Below, piece by piece: positions 51,058 to 60,813 of a stretch of 64,000 bases of DNA. Positions within the stretch are counted from its first letter, which is position 1, and the number at the start of each line of letters is the position of its first letter. The notes beneath the pieces were generated by a model, which saw nothing but the letters and a program-made list of their open reading frames with translations, did not search any database and was not told the origin of the DNA. This DNA comes from Planomicrobium okeanokoites. Its GTDB lineage: Bacteria > Bacillota > Bacilli > Bacillales_A > Planococcaceae. The position numbers and the translations under genes are program-made. Location: the NCBI RefSeq assembly GCF_003428875.1, contig NZ_QQRS01000008.1:18445-82444 (forward strand), given 5' to 3'.

Positions 51058-51176
51058 ATTCATAAAAATTTATCAGATGGCCCTATAAAAAGAACTATTG
51101 CATATAGTCTGAATTTCCGTATAATAAAAAGAAATAAAATATTCAGAATTATCCATGTGTAAAAAGGGGTGGCCAG

Positions 51177-52196
51177 ATGATAGAAAGAGAGAAGATTTTA
51201 GAAGTAAAAGGTTTGCAGACTACCTTTTTCACGGACGACGGCGAAGTGCCGGCAGTAGATAATGTCGACTTTCATATTCGCGAAGGGGAAGTCTTGGGGA
51301 TAGTAGGTGAATCGGGATGCGGCAAGAGTGTTACGTCCTTGTCGATCATGGGACTGGTTCCCAGTCCTCCCGGGAAAATTACCAACGGTGAAATCTTATT
51401 CGAAAACCAGGACTTAACGAAACTGCCCGAGAAGAAAATGCGTGACATCCGGGGCAATGATATAGCCATGATATTCCAGGAACCGATGACTTCACTGAAT
51501 CCACTGTTCACAATCGGCAACCAATTGCAGGAAGCTGTTAAAATCCATAAAAAGGACTGGTCAAAAAAACAGATTTACAATCGTGCAGTTGAAATGATGA
51601 AATTGGTCGGACTGCCTCGTGCGGAAGGTTTGATGAAAGAGCATCCACACCAATTATCGGGAGGTATGCGCCAGCGTGTCATGATTGCCATGGCATTGCT
51701 GTGCGATCCGAAAGTGCTGATTGCGGATGAGCCCACAACTGCACTGGATGTTACGATCCAGGCTCAGATCCTGAAACTGATCAAGAATTTGAATAAAGAA
51801 CTGAACACAGCTGTATTGCTTATTACACACGATCTCGGGGTCGTTGCGGAAACGTGTGAAAGAGTCGTTGTTATGTATGCAGGCAAGGTTGTTGAGGAAG
51901 GTCCGGTCGATGCCATATTCAAAGATCCGCAGCATCCTTATACACGGGGGCTTCTGGAATCCGTGCCGGATATGAGGTTTAAAAAAGAACGGCTTTATTC
52001 GATTCCAGGAAATGTTCCAAAACCCGGTTCGATTAAGACAGGGTGCAGATTCGCGCCAAGATGTGAATTCGCTTTCGACCGTTGTTTAGAAGAAACTCCG
52101 CCGCTTTATCAAACAACTGAAGAGCATCAGACCCGGTGCTTCCTATTTGATCCGAAGGAGGCAGAAAAGCATGACCGAACAATTGTTAAAAGTTGA
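51177..52196 (+). CDS. Oligo/dipeptide ABC transporter ATPase (DppD/OppD type)
   Basis: A 339-residue cytosolic ATPase of the peptide/nickel importer family. It has Walker [41 protein letters not shown], and the C-terminal oligopeptide domain with four cysteines ([14 protein letters not shown] and a later Cys) that binds an iron-sulfur cluster in related proteins. It heads the dppD-dppF-dppA-dppB-dppC order and overlaps the next gene by 26 bp. Confidence 0.92.
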   Translation: MIEREKILEVKGLQTTFFTDDGEVPAVDNVDFHIREGEVLGIVGESGCGKSVTSLSIMGLVPSPPGKITNGEILFENQDLTKLPEKKMRDIRGNDIAMIFQEPMTSLNPLFTIGNQLQEAVKIHKKDWSKKQIYNRAVEMMKLVGLPRAEGLMKEHPHQLSGGMRQRVMIAMALLCDPKVLIADEPTTALDVTIQAQILKLIKNLNKELNTAVLLITHDLGVVAETCERVVVMYAGKVVEEGPVDAIFKDPQHPYTRGLLESVPDMRFKKERLYSIPGNVPKPGSIKTGCRFAPRCEFAFDRCLEETPPLYQTTEEHQTRCFLFDPKEAEKHDRTIVKS

Positions 52197-53154
52197 GGGC
52201 CTGAAAAAATACTTTCCTATCAAATCAGGTATTTTTGGCAGGGTGAGCAACCATGTAAAAGCGGTGGATGATATCTCGTTTTCAGTAAAGGAAGGCGAGA
52301 CGCTAGGCATCGTAGGGGAATCTGGTTGCGGAAAGTCCACAACCGGCCGCATGTTGATGAGGCTCCTTGAACCGACTGAAGGAAAAGTCACATTTGACGG
52401 ACAAGAGCTGACTTCACTTTCAAGTAATGATATGCGCAAGGCAAGGCGTGATATTCAGATGGTCTTTCAGGATCCTTATGCTTCGCTGAATCCTCGTCAT
52501 ACGATTGAAAAAATATTGATGGAGCCTTTGAACGTCCACAATATAGGTGATCCGAAAGAGAGAAAGCAAAAAGTGTATGAATTCCTGGAAATCGTCGGAT
52601 TGAGCAGTTATCATGCCAAACGTTACCCGCATCAATTCAGTGGCGGACAGCGTCAGCGTATCGGTATTGCGCGGGCGTTGATGACGAATCCGAAACTCAT
52701 TATTGCTGACGAGCCCGTTTCAGCGCTCGATGTGTCGATTCAGGCCCAGGTTCTAAACCTGATGCAGGATCTTCAGAAAGAGCTGAAACTGACTTATATA
52801 TTCATTGCCCATGATCTAGGGGTGGTTCGCCATATCAGTGACCGTGTTGGAGTAATGTATCTGGGTAACATGGCTGAAATGGCTGATACCGAAGACCTCT
52901 ACGAAAAGCCGCTGCATCCGTATACGCAGGCACTGCTGACAGCAGTACCGGTACCGGATCCGGCATTCGAGAGGGAAGAAGTTGTAATAAAAGGGGATGT
53001 TCCAAGTCCCGCAAATCCGCCGAGCGGATGCCGTTTCCATACGAGATGCCCATTCAAAATGGATATCTGTGAAACGACAGTACCGATTTTTGCGGAGGTT
53101 GAAAAAGGTCATTCTGTAGCTTGCCACCTTTACGAGGAAAGCAGGCCGCAATGA
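52171..53154 (+). CDS. Oligo/dipeptide ABC transporter ATPase (DppF/OppF type)
   Basis: A 327-residue partner ATPase with GESGCGKST, the QDPYASLNP block typical of OppF/DppF, FSGGQRQRIGIARALM and LIIADEPVSALDVSIQ, plus a C-terminal Cys-rich segment (CRFHTRCPFKMDIC). It forms a heterodimer with the preceding ATPase. ATG 52171 follows GGAGGCAG inside the 3' end of the upstream gene. Confidence 0.92.
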   Translation: MTEQLLKVEGLKKYFPIKSGIFGRVSNHVKAVDDISFSVKEGETLGIVGESGCGKSTTGRMLMRLLEPTEGKVTFDGQELTSLSSNDMRKARRDIQMVFQDPYASLNPRHTIEKILMEPLNVHNIGDPKERKQKVYEFLEIVGLSSYHAKRYPHQFSGGQRQRIGIARALMTNPKLIIADEPVSALDVSIQAQVLNLMQDLQKELKLTYIFIAHDLGVVRHISDRVGVMYLGNMAEMADTEDLYEKPLHPYTQALLTAVPVPDPAFEREEVVIKGDVPSPANPPSGCRFHTRCPFKMDICETTVPIFAEVEKGHSVACHLYEESRPQ

Positions 53155-53180
53155 TAATAAACAAAAACGGAGGGGTTAAT

Positions 53181-54806
53181 TTGGGGAATAAAAAAATCAT
53201 GTCCCTTGCATTTTTGATGCTTTTACTGATCTCTACAGTGCTTTACGGCTGCAGTGGCGGATCGGAAGAAGGCTCAGAAGGCAATGGTGAAACTGGTGGC
53301 GAAGGGGAATCCGGTGAAGAGAAAGTATTGATCTTCGGACGCGGTGGAGACTCGGTATCACTTGACCCTATCACTGTTACAGACGGTGAATCATTTAAAG
53401 TTACGAAGAATATTTTTGATACGCTTGTGAACTTCGGTGAACAGGATACAGAAATTGAACCAGGTCTGGCTTCTGAATATACAGCAGCAGAAGACGGATT
53501 GACTTACACATTCACGTTGGAAGAAGGCGTAACATTCCATGATGGAACAGACTTCAATGCTGAAGCTGTGGTTGCGAACTTTGACCGCTGGGCTGCAGGA
53601 GATGCAGATCAATTCCCATACTATGGTTCAATGTTCGGCGGTTTCGGTGATGAAGAAGGGCACGTAATCGAATCGGTTGAAGCTACAGGCGATTACGAAG
53701 TTACAATCAAACTGAAACGTCCGATGGCACCATTCCTTAAAAACTTGGCGATGAGCCCGTTCGGTATTGCTTCACCTACTGCAATTGAAGAGCAAGGTGA
53801 TGCATTCGGTGATAACCCGGTAGGAACAGGTCCATTCAAGTTTGTTGAGTGGAACCGTAATGATACTGTACGTATTGAGAAATTCGAAGATTATTGGGTT
53901 GAAGGCGAACCTAAATTGGATGAAGTGGTATTCCGCGCAATTCCGGATAACTCTGGCCGTCTAAATGCACTATTGGCTGGTGAAATCGATCTGGCTGATG
54001 GGATCAACCCTTCAGACGCTGAAACAATTGAAAGCAATGACGATCTTCAATTATATGAGCGTCCATCTATGAACGTAGGTTACCTTGGTCTTACAACGAC
54101 CAGAGAGCCATTTGATGATCCAAAAGTTCGTCAGGCAATGAACCATGCCATCGACAGACAGGCTATTGTTGATGCCTTCTTCGAAGGTCGCGGTGAAGTT
54201 GCGAAAAACCCGCTTCCACCAGTAATCAGTGGATATAACGATGCAATTGAAGGATATGATTACGATCCGGAAAAAGCAAAAGCATTGCTTGAAGAAGCAG
54301 GTCTTGGCGATGGATTCGAAATGGAACTTTGGGCTATGCCTGTTCCTCGTCCATATATGCCGGATGGCCAAAAAGTTGCTGAAGCGATCCAAAGTGATTT
54401 GGCAGAAGTAGGAATCACTGCTGAAATCGTTTCATATGAATGGGCAACTTATCTTGAAAAAGCTGCAAACGGTGAAGCTGATGCCTTCCTATTAGGATGG
54501 ACTGGCGACAACGGCGATGCAGATAACTTCTTATATGTCTTGCTTGATCAGGATAATATCGGATCAAACAACTACACTTATTACGAAAATCAGGAATTGC
54601 ACGATATTCTGATTGAAGCTCAGACTGAAGTTGATGAAGAGGTTCGTAATGAATTGTATGCACAGGCACAGGAAATTATTCATGAAGATGCACCTTGGGT
54701 TCCGTTGGCTCACTCAACACCGCTACTTGCGGGAGGCAGCAATGTGGTGAACTTCAAACCACACCCAACCGGTTCAGACAAATTAGCAGAAGTGGATCTG
54801 GAGTAG
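53181..54806 (+). CDS. Oligo/dipeptide ABC transporter substrate-binding lipoprotein
   Basis: A 541-residue extracellular binding lipoprotein (family 5). The signal peptide ends in the lipobox VLYGC, followed by a Gly/Glu/Ser-rich linker of about 30 residues. The mature domain has the family segments EPGLASEY, LEEGVTFHDGTDFNAEAVV and DPKVRQAMNHAIDRQAI. I chose TTG 53181, 7 bp after GGAGG. A hairpin after the gene probably raises its expression relative to the permeases. Confidence 0.92.
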   Translation: MGNKKIMSLAFLMLLLISTVLYGCSGGSEEGSEGNGETGGEGESGEEKVLIFGRGGDSVSLDPITVTDGESFKVTKNIFDTLVNFGEQDTEIEPGLASEYTAAEDGLTYTFTLEEGVTFHDGTDFNAEAVVANFDRWAAGDADQFPYYGSMFGGFGDEEGHVIESVEATGDYEVTIKLKRPMAPFLKNLAMSPFGIASPTAIEEQGDAFGDNPVGTGPFKFVEWNRNDTVRIEKFEDYWVEGEPKLDEVVFRAIPDNSGRLNALLAGEIDLADGINPSDAETIESNDDLQLYERPSMNVGYLGLTTTREPFDDPKVRQAMNHAIDRQAIVDAFFEGRGEVAKNPLPPVISGYNDAIEGYDYDPEKAKALLEEAGLGDGFEMELWAMPVPRPYMPDGQKVAEAIQSDLAEVGITAEIVSYEWATYLEKAANGEADAFLLGWTGDNGDADNFLYVLLDQDNIGSNNYTYYENQELHDILIEAQTEVDEEVRNELYAQAQEIIHEDAPWVPLAHSTPLLAGGSNVVNFKPHPTGSDKLAEVDLE

Positions 54807-54814
54807 ACTTTTCG

Positions 54815-54847
54815 AGAGGGGAGATCGTACAGATTTCCCCTCTTTTT
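54815..54847 (+). terminator. Attenuating terminator between binding protein and permease genes
   Basis: AGAGGGGA pairs with TCCCCTCT, followed by TTT. It lies inside the operon, so partial read-through would give fewer permease than binding-protein transcripts. Confidence 0.75.
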
Positions 54848-54890
54848 AAATTATTCTATACATATTTGTTAGAGATGGAGAGGTGAAGAA

Positions 54891-55895
54891 ATGCTTCACT
54901 ATATTGGTAAACGGCTATTGCAATTGATTCCGGTTTTGCTTGGAATGACATTCATCGTTTTTATGATTATTCGTGCAATACCTGGCGATCCTGCTCAAGT
55001 AATTCTCGGCCAGCAGGCTTCTGAGGAAGCCATAAAAGCCCTGAGAACAACTTTAGGCTTGGATAATCCATGGTACATCCAGTATTTTGATTATTTAAAA
55101 GGACTGGTTACAGGTGATCTGGGGCAGTCGCTGCGAACAAGAACTCCAGTAGTGGATGAGGTTTGGCCATATTTGGCGGCAACAATCGAGTTGTCAGTTT
55201 TTGCTGTTATCATTGCCATTATAATCGGCATCAATGCCGGAATCATTTCTGCATGGTTCCAGAATTCATGGTTCGATTATCTTGCTATGATCATCGCGCT
55301 TATCGGTGTTTCAATGCCGATATTCTTTTTGGGACTTTTAAATCAATGGATTTTTGCAATAGAATTGGATTGGCTGCCAACTTCCGGAAGGATGAATGTG
55401 CGGGATCCTATTGAATCCATAACAGGTTTCTATATCATTGATACTTTAATTACTGGGCAATTTGATCAGCTTTCGACTATAATGCGCCACTTGATTCTTC
55501 CCGGCACTGCTCTTGCCACCATTCCAATGGCGATCATTGCCAGGATGACCCGCTCAAGTATGCTTGAAGTCATGAGATCTGACTATGTCCGTACAGCTCG
55601 TTCTAAAGGATTGCGGATGTTTTGGGTCGTCTACAAGCACGCGTTAAAAAACGCCATTATTCCGGTATTGACTATTATCGGGCTTCAAATGGGATTGCTG
55701 CTTGGTGGAGCGATTTTGACTGAAACAATCTTTGCGTGGCCAGGAATCGGAAGGTATATATATGAAGCGATCAATTATCGTGATTATCCGGTCATCCAGT
55801 CCGGCATCCTCATTGTGGCATTCATATTCGTTATGATTAATCTGTTTGTGGATCTGCTCTATAGTTTAGTTGATCCACGCATCAAATATGATTAG
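54891..55895 (+). CDS. Oligo/dipeptide ABC transporter permease (DppB type)
   Basis: A 334-residue permease with six membrane helices. It has the N-terminal LLQLIPVLLGMTFIVFMIIR, a conserved RAIPGDPAQVILG loop, and the EAA loop MRSDYVRTARSKGLRMFWVV that contacts the ATPases. Large first periplasmic loop as in DppB. AGAGGTGAAG precedes ATG. Followed by dppC after 14 bp. Confidence 0.93.
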   Translation: MLHYIGKRLLQLIPVLLGMTFIVFMIIRAIPGDPAQVILGQQASEEAIKALRTTLGLDNPWYIQYFDYLKGLVTGDLGQSLRTRTPVVDEVWPYLAATIELSVFAVIIAIIIGINAGIISAWFQNSWFDYLAMIIALIGVSMPIFFLGLLNQWIFAIELDWLPTSGRMNVRDPIESITGFYIIDTLITGQFDQLSTIMRHLILPGTALATIPMAIIARMTRSSMLEVMRSDYVRTARSKGLRMFWVVYKHALKNAIIPVLTIIGLQMGLLLGGAILTETIFAWPGIGRYIYEAINYRDYPVIQSGILIVAFIFVMINLFVDLLYSLVDPRIKYD

Positions 55896-55909
55896 GAAGG
55901 AGGAGAACA

Positions 55910-56797
55910 ATGGCTGACACGACTGTAAAAAATGACAATATTGAAATGCAGAAAGTTGCTGGCCCGTGGAAAGAGGCCTGGCGGGGATTCCGGAAAAGTA
56001 AAGTAGCCGTAGTGGGTATGGGGATTGTTATATTTTTCATCCTCTTGGCTATAATCGGTCCGCTGTTTACGCTGCAAGGCATCAATGAGCAAGACATGTC
56101 CCAACGTTTTCTGCCTCCTTCCTCTACATATTGGATGGGAACAGATGATTTTGGAAGAGATATTTTATCCCGTATTGTTTATGGAGCAAGAATTTCTCTT
56201 TGGGTAGGATTCTTAGCAGTAATAGCATCCGCAATTGTGGGAAGTTTCCTTGGAATTCTTGCAGGTTACTACGGTAGATGGGTAGATACCATTATTTCAA
56301 GGGTTTTCGATATTATGCTGGCATTTCCAAGTATCCTCTTGGCGATTGCTGTTGTTTCAGTATTGGGCCCTTCATTGCGTAATGCTTTGATTGCTATTGC
56401 AATCATCAATGTACCTAACTTTGGGCGACTTATAAGGTCGAAGGTTTTGAGTATAAAGGAAGATGAATATATTATGTCCGCCAAAGCGATCGGTATGCAG
56501 GATAGTCGAATCCTGTTTTCTCATATCCTGCCGAACTCGATGGCACCTGTCATTGTTCAAGGAACATTGGCGATAGCGACAGCGATCATTGAAGCTGCAG
56601 CACTCGGATTTTTAGGGTTAGGAGCACAGGCGCCTACTCCTGAATGGGGAAAGATGCTTGCAGATTCCAGATCCTATCTGACCAACGCCCCGTGGACCAT
56701 GATTTTTCCGGGGTTGGCTATCATGCTGACAGTACTTGGTTTTAACCTGATGGGCGATGGCTTGCGCGATGCGCTTGACCCTCGTATGAAATCATAA
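55910..56797 (+). CDS. Oligo/dipeptide ABC transporter permease (DppC type)
   Basis: A 295-residue permease with an N-terminal OppC_N segment (AWRGFRKSKVAVVGMGIVIF), the GTDDFGRDILSRIVYGARIS block, and the EAA loop EYIMSAKAIGMQDSRILFSH. It is the last gene of the operon. GGAAGGAGGAG precedes ATG. Together the five genes encode a complete peptide or possibly nickel importer; the substrate cannot be set from sequence alone. Confidence 0.93.
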   Translation: MADTTVKNDNIEMQKVAGPWKEAWRGFRKSKVAVVGMGIVIFFILLAIIGPLFTLQGINEQDMSQRFLPPSSTYWMGTDDFGRDILSRIVYGARISLWVGFLAVIASAIVGSFLGILAGYYGRWVDTIISRVFDIMLAFPSILLAIAVVSVLGPSLRNALIAIAIINVPNFGRLIRSKVLSIKEDEYIMSAKAIGMQDSRILFSHILPNSMAPVIVQGTLAIATAIIEAAALGFLGLGAQAPTPEWGKMLADSRSYLTNAPWTMIFPGLAIMLTVLGFNLMGDGLRDALDPRMKS

Positions 56798-56798
56798 G

Positions 56799-56834
56799 AA
56801 AAACGTGCGGAGAATTTATCTCCGCACGTTTTTT
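56799..56834. terminator. Bidirectional terminator, dpp operon / ygaE
   Basis: AAAAACGTGCGGAGA pairs perfectly with TCTCCGCACGTTTTT around ATTTA. Confidence 0.93.
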
Positions 56835-56846
56835 ATTTGCATTGTA

Positions 56847-57932
56847 TTAAATCATGCTTTCCAAGTGTTCATCGACTTCATCGCTATGGTAATTCAAGTA
56901 GGCAATGATCAATAAATCGAGGTGTTCGAGCTGCTCTTCGTAATCCAGGATGGCTGATAAAACATGCATCAAGTGATAGACCGAAAAGTCGCTGTCTTCG
57001 GATTCCAATGCTATATTAATTTCTTTTACAAATATTGCCATTACCTCGTGGCGCTTTATCGATGCGTCTGTTCCTGATGACTCACTATGTTCAGGACGCA
57101 ATTTTCCCACATATTTCATGTAGAGCTGCTCATGATAGCTGGCCAGGCTTTCGAGTCTTTCCTGCACCATCATATGGAATTGTTCCGGCAGTTCCGTCAA
57201 TTCATTTTCAAACCGGTGTAATCTTCTCAACACCTCAAGGCTTTTCTTGGATGTCGCAATCATCTGGCGGTAGAGCACCAGCTTTCTCGCTTTCGTATAT
57301 TGCTGCTTTTTCGTATAGCTTCGTTCTTCCTTATAGAATAGATACCATTGATCCACTTTCACGAGTTTATCCGTCAATTTGTCGATGTCTTCTTTCACCG
57401 ATGCATGATCGGATGCGTGCCTGATCGACACCCGTATCCAGCGGATCACTTCTTCACTGACTTCGTGGATGGAGGTGAATAAGCGGCTTTCGTATTTAGG
57501 CGGAAGAAAGATCATATTAACAATAAAGGCGGAAAGTATTCCCAATAAAACCGTCAAAAATCGTAAAGACGCGAATGAAAGGAAGTTATTGGTCTGTGAA
57601 TCCATAATGATGATAATGGTGACGAGTGTTAAAGGAACAGTGTTTTCGAGTTTCAATTTCAACATGATGACGATGGCCAGTATGGCCGCCAGTCCGATGG
57701 TCAGATAATTGCTGCCAAGAGTCAATACAAAGATGACGGCAATCGATGCACCAAGTAGATTTCCATATATTTGGTCAAGAAGTGTCAGGTAGGACCTGTA
57801 TATGGAAGGTTGAATAGCGAAGATTGCTGCGACGCCTGCGAATACAGGAGAAGGCAATTCCAATAAGCTGGCTAAAAACAAGGCCATTGAAATAGCCACG
57901 CCGGTCTTTAATATACGTGCACCTAATTTCAT
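56847..57932 (-). CDS. ygaE: Aromatic acid exporter-like membrane protein YgaE (UPF0421)
   Basis: A 361-residue protein with five or six N-terminal membrane helices (ALFLASLLELPSPVFAGVAA..., FLSFASLRFLTVLLGILSAF) followed by a roughly 190-residue helical cytoplasmic domain, the ArAE_1 architecture. Function in Bacillales unknown. It lies 37 bp after gsaB on the same strand, as in B. subtilis. Confidence 0.87.
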   Translation of the reverse strand: MKLGARILKTGVAISMALFLASLLELPSPVFAGVAAIFAIQPSIYRSYLTLLDQIYGNLLGASIAVIFVLTLGSNYLTIGLAAILAIVIMLKLKLENTVPLTLVTIIIIMDSQTNNFLSFASLRFLTVLLGILSAFIVNMIFLPPKYESRLFTSIHEVSEEVIRWIRVSIRHASDHASVKEDIDKLTDKLVKVDQWYLFYKEERSYTKKQQYTKARKLVLYRQMIATSKKSLEVLRRLHRFENELTELPEQFHMMVQERLESLASYHEQLYMKYVGKLRPEHSESSGTDASIKRHEVMAIFVKEINIALESEDSDFSVYHLMHVLSAILDYEEQLEHLDLLIIAYLNYHSDEVDEHLESMI

Positions 57933-57969
57933 AACTTACGATTCCCTTCTTCCCATAATAGATTGTAAT

Positions 57970-59256
57970 TTATAATTGGCTGAAGGCTTTCCTTACTGCC
58001 TGCAGCGCTGTATCAATGTCTGCTTCAGTATGTTCGGTGGTCAGGAACCAGGCTTCGTATTTTGAAGGAGCAAGATTGATACCCTGCTCAAGCATCAATT
58101 TAAAGAATCGCCCAAAGATTTCTCCGTCTGTAGCTTCAGCTTGTTCATAATTTTCAACTTTGACATCCGTAAAGTAGATAGTTAAAGCACCTTTTAAACG
58201 GTTTACTGTAATCGTTACATCAAATTCTTCGGCTGCTTCCAAAATGCCTTTTTCGAGGCGTTCCCCCAAACGGTCCATTTCTTCATATACGCCATCAGCT
58301 TGGAGAATTTCCAAACAAGCGATACCAGCCTGTATGGAAGCGGGATTTCCAGCCATTGTGCCAGCCTGGTAAGCCGGTCCAAGAGGTGCTACTGTTTCCA
58401 TGATTTCCTTCTTGCCGCCATAAGCACCGATCGGCAGTCCTCCGCCGATGATTTTGCCGAGCGCAGTCAGATCGGGTTTGAGCCCAAGCATATCCTGTGC
58501 GCCGCCGTAGTGGAAACGGAATGCCGTAATCACTTCATCATAGACGATTAAAGCTCCTTTTTCAGCCGCTATGCGATGGACTTCTTCAAGAAATCCTTTT
58601 TGGGGCTCCACAATGCCGAAATTACCGACAATCGGTTCTACAAGGATACAGGCAATTTCATTGCCCCAGCGGTCCATCGCTTCAGCGAAAGCTGCTGGAT
58701 CATTGAAGGGGATAGTGATGACTTCTTCCGCAATGGTTTTCGGAACTCCTGCGGAATCCGGGGTGCCAAGCGTAGCGGGACCTGATCCGGCTGCAACCAG
58801 TACAAGATCTGAATGGCCATGATAACAGCCGGCGAATTTCATGATTTTCGTGCGTCCAGTATAGGCGCGGGAGACCCGGATAGTGGTCATGACGGCTTCC
58901 GTTCCGCTGTTGACGAAACGCACACGGTCCATATTAGGCATTGCTTCTTTCAGCATTTTCGCAAATGTGATTTCATGGCGTGTCGGTGTACCATATAAAA
59001 CGCCGGTCTCAGCAGCGTTTGAAATAGCTTTTGCGATATGAGGGTGGCCATGGCCAGTAATGATCGGTCCATAGGCTGCCAGAAAATCGATGTATTTATT
59101 GCCGTCGACATCCCAGAAATAAGCGCCTTTTGCACGCTCCATGACTACAGGTGACCCGCCGCCTACAGCTTTAAAAGACCTTGAAGGACTATTGACGCCT
59201 CCGACGATATGTTCGAGCGCTTCTTTGTGCAGTCTGTTTGATTCTGAATGGTTCAT
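57970..59256 (-). CDS. gsaB: Glutamate-1-semialdehyde 2,1-aminomutase GsaB
   Basis: A PLP enzyme of the C5 pathway making 5-aminolevulinate for heme. The 428-residue protein has [15 protein letters not shown] at the N-terminus, the [18 protein letters not shown] cofactor site, [10 protein letters not shown], and the Schiff-base Lys268 in [10 protein letters not shown]. Position between ygaE and bcp fits GsaB, the second GSAM copy of Bacillus, rather than HemL of the hemAXCDBL operon. GGAGGAATT lies before ATG. Confidence 0.94.
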   Translation of the reverse strand: MNHSESNRLHKEALEHIVGGVNSPSRSFKAVGGGSPVVMERAKGAYFWDVDGNKYIDFLAAYGPIITGHGHPHIAKAISNAAETGVLYGTPTRHEITFAKMLKEAMPNMDRVRFVNSGTEAVMTTIRVSRAYTGRTKIMKFAGCYHGHSDLVLVAAGSGPATLGTPDSAGVPKTIAEEVITIPFNDPAAFAEAMDRWGNEIACILVEPIVGNFGIVEPQKGFLEEVHRIAAEKGALIVYDEVITAFRFHYGGAQDMLGLKPDLTALGKIIGGGLPIGAYGGKKEIMETVAPLGPAYQAGTMAGNPASIQAGIACLEILQADGVYEEMDRLGERLEKGILEAAEEFDVTITVNRLKGALTIYFTDVKVENYEQAEATDGEIFGRFFKLMLEQGINLAPSKYEAWFLTTEHTEADIDTALQAVRKAFSQL

Positions 59257-59325
59257 TGATTCAATTCCTCCTACTTAATGTCTATTCCTTATTGTAGACA
59301 AGTTTATACATTAACGCCAAAGAAA

Positions 59326-59354
59326 TTGAAAGTGCTGCGGCAGTTAGGTACGAT
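59326..59354 (+). promoter_or_regulatory. Promoter of bcp
   Basis: TTGAAA (59326-59331), a 17-bp spacer and TACGAT (59349-59354), about 25 bp before the start codon. It rules out a longer reading frame from 59278. Confidence 0.65.
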
Positions 59355-59379
59355 AGACTTAAGAGAAGGAGTGATGGCA

Positions 59380-59856
59380 TTGACGACATTAGAAGGTTTG
59401 CACGCACCGGATTTTACATTGAAAAATGAAAACGGTGAAACAGTTTCTTTGGAGGATTTTTCAGGTAAGAAATACGTAGTGCTCTATTTTTATCCGAAAG
59501 ACATGACGCCGGGTTGCACTACACAGGCCTGCGATTTCCGTGATGCAGAGAAAGATTTTTCGGAATTGGGAGCAGTCATTCTGGGCGTCAGCGCAGATTC
59601 TGAAAAACAGCATAGTAAGTTTATCAGCAAACACGGTTTGCCATTCTCTTTATTGGTCGATGAAGATCATAAAGTTTCTGAAGCATACGGAGTGTGGGTG
59701 GAGAAGAAAATGTACGGAAAAGAATTTATGGGAATTGAACGCTCCACATTTTTAATCGATCCAACCGGGACTGTTGTGAAAGAATGGCGTAAAGTCAAAG
59801 TGAAAGACCATATCCAGGAAGTCCTTGAAACGGTTAAAGAGCTCAGCCAAGCATAG
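59380..59856 (+). CDS. bcp: Thioredoxin-dependent thiol peroxidase Bcp (YgaF)
   Basis: A peroxiredoxin reducing hydroperoxides. The 158-residue protein has the peroxidatic Cys46 and resolving Cys51 in MTPGCTTQACDFRD, the atypical 2-Cys spacing of the BCP/PrxQ group. Length equals the family norm. I chose TTG 59380, at 8-9 bp from AAGGAG; ATG 59374 is too close to it, though possible. Divergent from gsaB. Confidence 0.92.
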   Translation: MTTLEGLHAPDFTLKNENGETVSLEDFSGKKYVVLYFYPKDMTPGCTTQACDFRDAEKDFSELGAVILGVSADSEKQHSKFISKHGLPFSLLVDEDHKVSEAYGVWVEKKMYGKEFMGIERSTFLIDPTGTVVKEWRKVKVKDHIQEVLETVKELSQA

Positions 59857-59869
59857 GAGGAAGACATAT

Positions 59870-60811
59870 ATGGAAGTATTATTCACGTTTCTGCCGAATG
59901 AGAAAATGCAGCAAAGCATCATCGACGATTTTCCGGAAGCGGATTTTCATTTCGTTTATAAAGACAAAAGTAAATTGCCGACAGCGGATGTATTGGTCAC
60001 TTACGGGGAAGATCTGGATGACGGAGACATTGAGGATGCAAAGAATTTAAAGTGGATCATGGTGATAAGTGCCGGTATTGAGAAGATGCCTCATGAAGCT
60101 ATTTCAAAACGGGGCATCACCGTTTCCAATGTGCGCGGAATCCATAAAACGCCGATGGGTGAATCGGTTCTGGGCCATCTGCTGGCACTGAAAAGATCCT
60201 TGCCCGAAATCTATGAAAACCAGCGGAATCATAAGTGGGAACGCAAATTCCGTTCAACCGAGTTATTTGGCTCAACAGCGCTGATACTGGGTCCTGGTGC
60301 AATCGGGTCTGAAATAGGCAGGCTGCTGCAGGCTTTCGGTGTTATGACCATCGGCTGCAACCGCTCAGGGAACCAGGCGGATCATATGAACGAAATGATT
60401 TCTTTCGATGAACTGATTGGAAAACTTCCGGAAGCAGATATCGTTATTTCAGTGCTGCCAAGTACGGCAGAAACGAATGGTTTGCTGAACATTGAGCATT
60501 TTAAAGCAATGAAAGAAGATGCGATATTTATGAATTTTGGTCGAGGAGACCTGGTAAAAGATGAAGTGCTGATAGAAGCAATGCATGAAGAGATGATAGC
60601 CTATGCGGTACTTGATGTTTTTGAGCAAGAACCTTTAGCTGAAGACCATCCCTTCTGGGGAATGAAGAACGTCATCGTATCTCCGCACGTTTCCAGTAAA
60701 TCCGGGAAATATGTAGAGCGGGCAATGGAGGTTTTTCTTCCAGATTTGCGTAAATGGATTGAAGGAAATCAGGAACCGACAAATCTTGTTAATATGGAAA
60801 AGGGGTATTGA
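59870..60811 (+). CDS. D-2-hydroxyacid dehydrogenase family protein
   Basis: A 313-residue NAD(P)-dependent dehydrogenase: Rossmann GPGAIG at 141-146, and the catalytic residues Arg225 (NFGRGDLV), Glu254 and His273 (SPHVSS). Substrate may be a 2-keto acid such as glyoxylate, hydroxypyruvate or a branched-chain acid; undecidable. AGGAGGAAG precedes ATG 59870, 13 bp after bcp, so probably cotranscribed with it. Confidence 0.9.
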   Translation: MEVLFTFLPNEKMQQSIIDDFPEADFHFVYKDKSKLPTADVLVTYGEDLDDGDIEDAKNLKWIMVISAGIEKMPHEAISKRGITVSNVRGIHKTPMGESVLGHLLALKRSLPEIYENQRNHKWERKFRSTELFGSTALILGPGAIGSEIGRLLQAFGVMTIGCNRSGNQADHMNEMISFDELIGKLPEADIVISVLPSTAETNGLLNIEHFKAMKEDAIFMNFGRGDLVKDEVLIEAMHEEMIAYAVLDVFEQEPLAEDHPFWGMKNVIVSPHVSSKSGKYVERAMEVFLPDLRKWIEGNQEPTNLVNMEKGY

Positions 60812-60813
60812 CC

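Noticed and set aside
59278..59379. Longer start for bcp
   Set aside because: The extra 34 codons contain a good -35/-10 promoter and no family similarity; length from 59380 equals known Bcp proteins.
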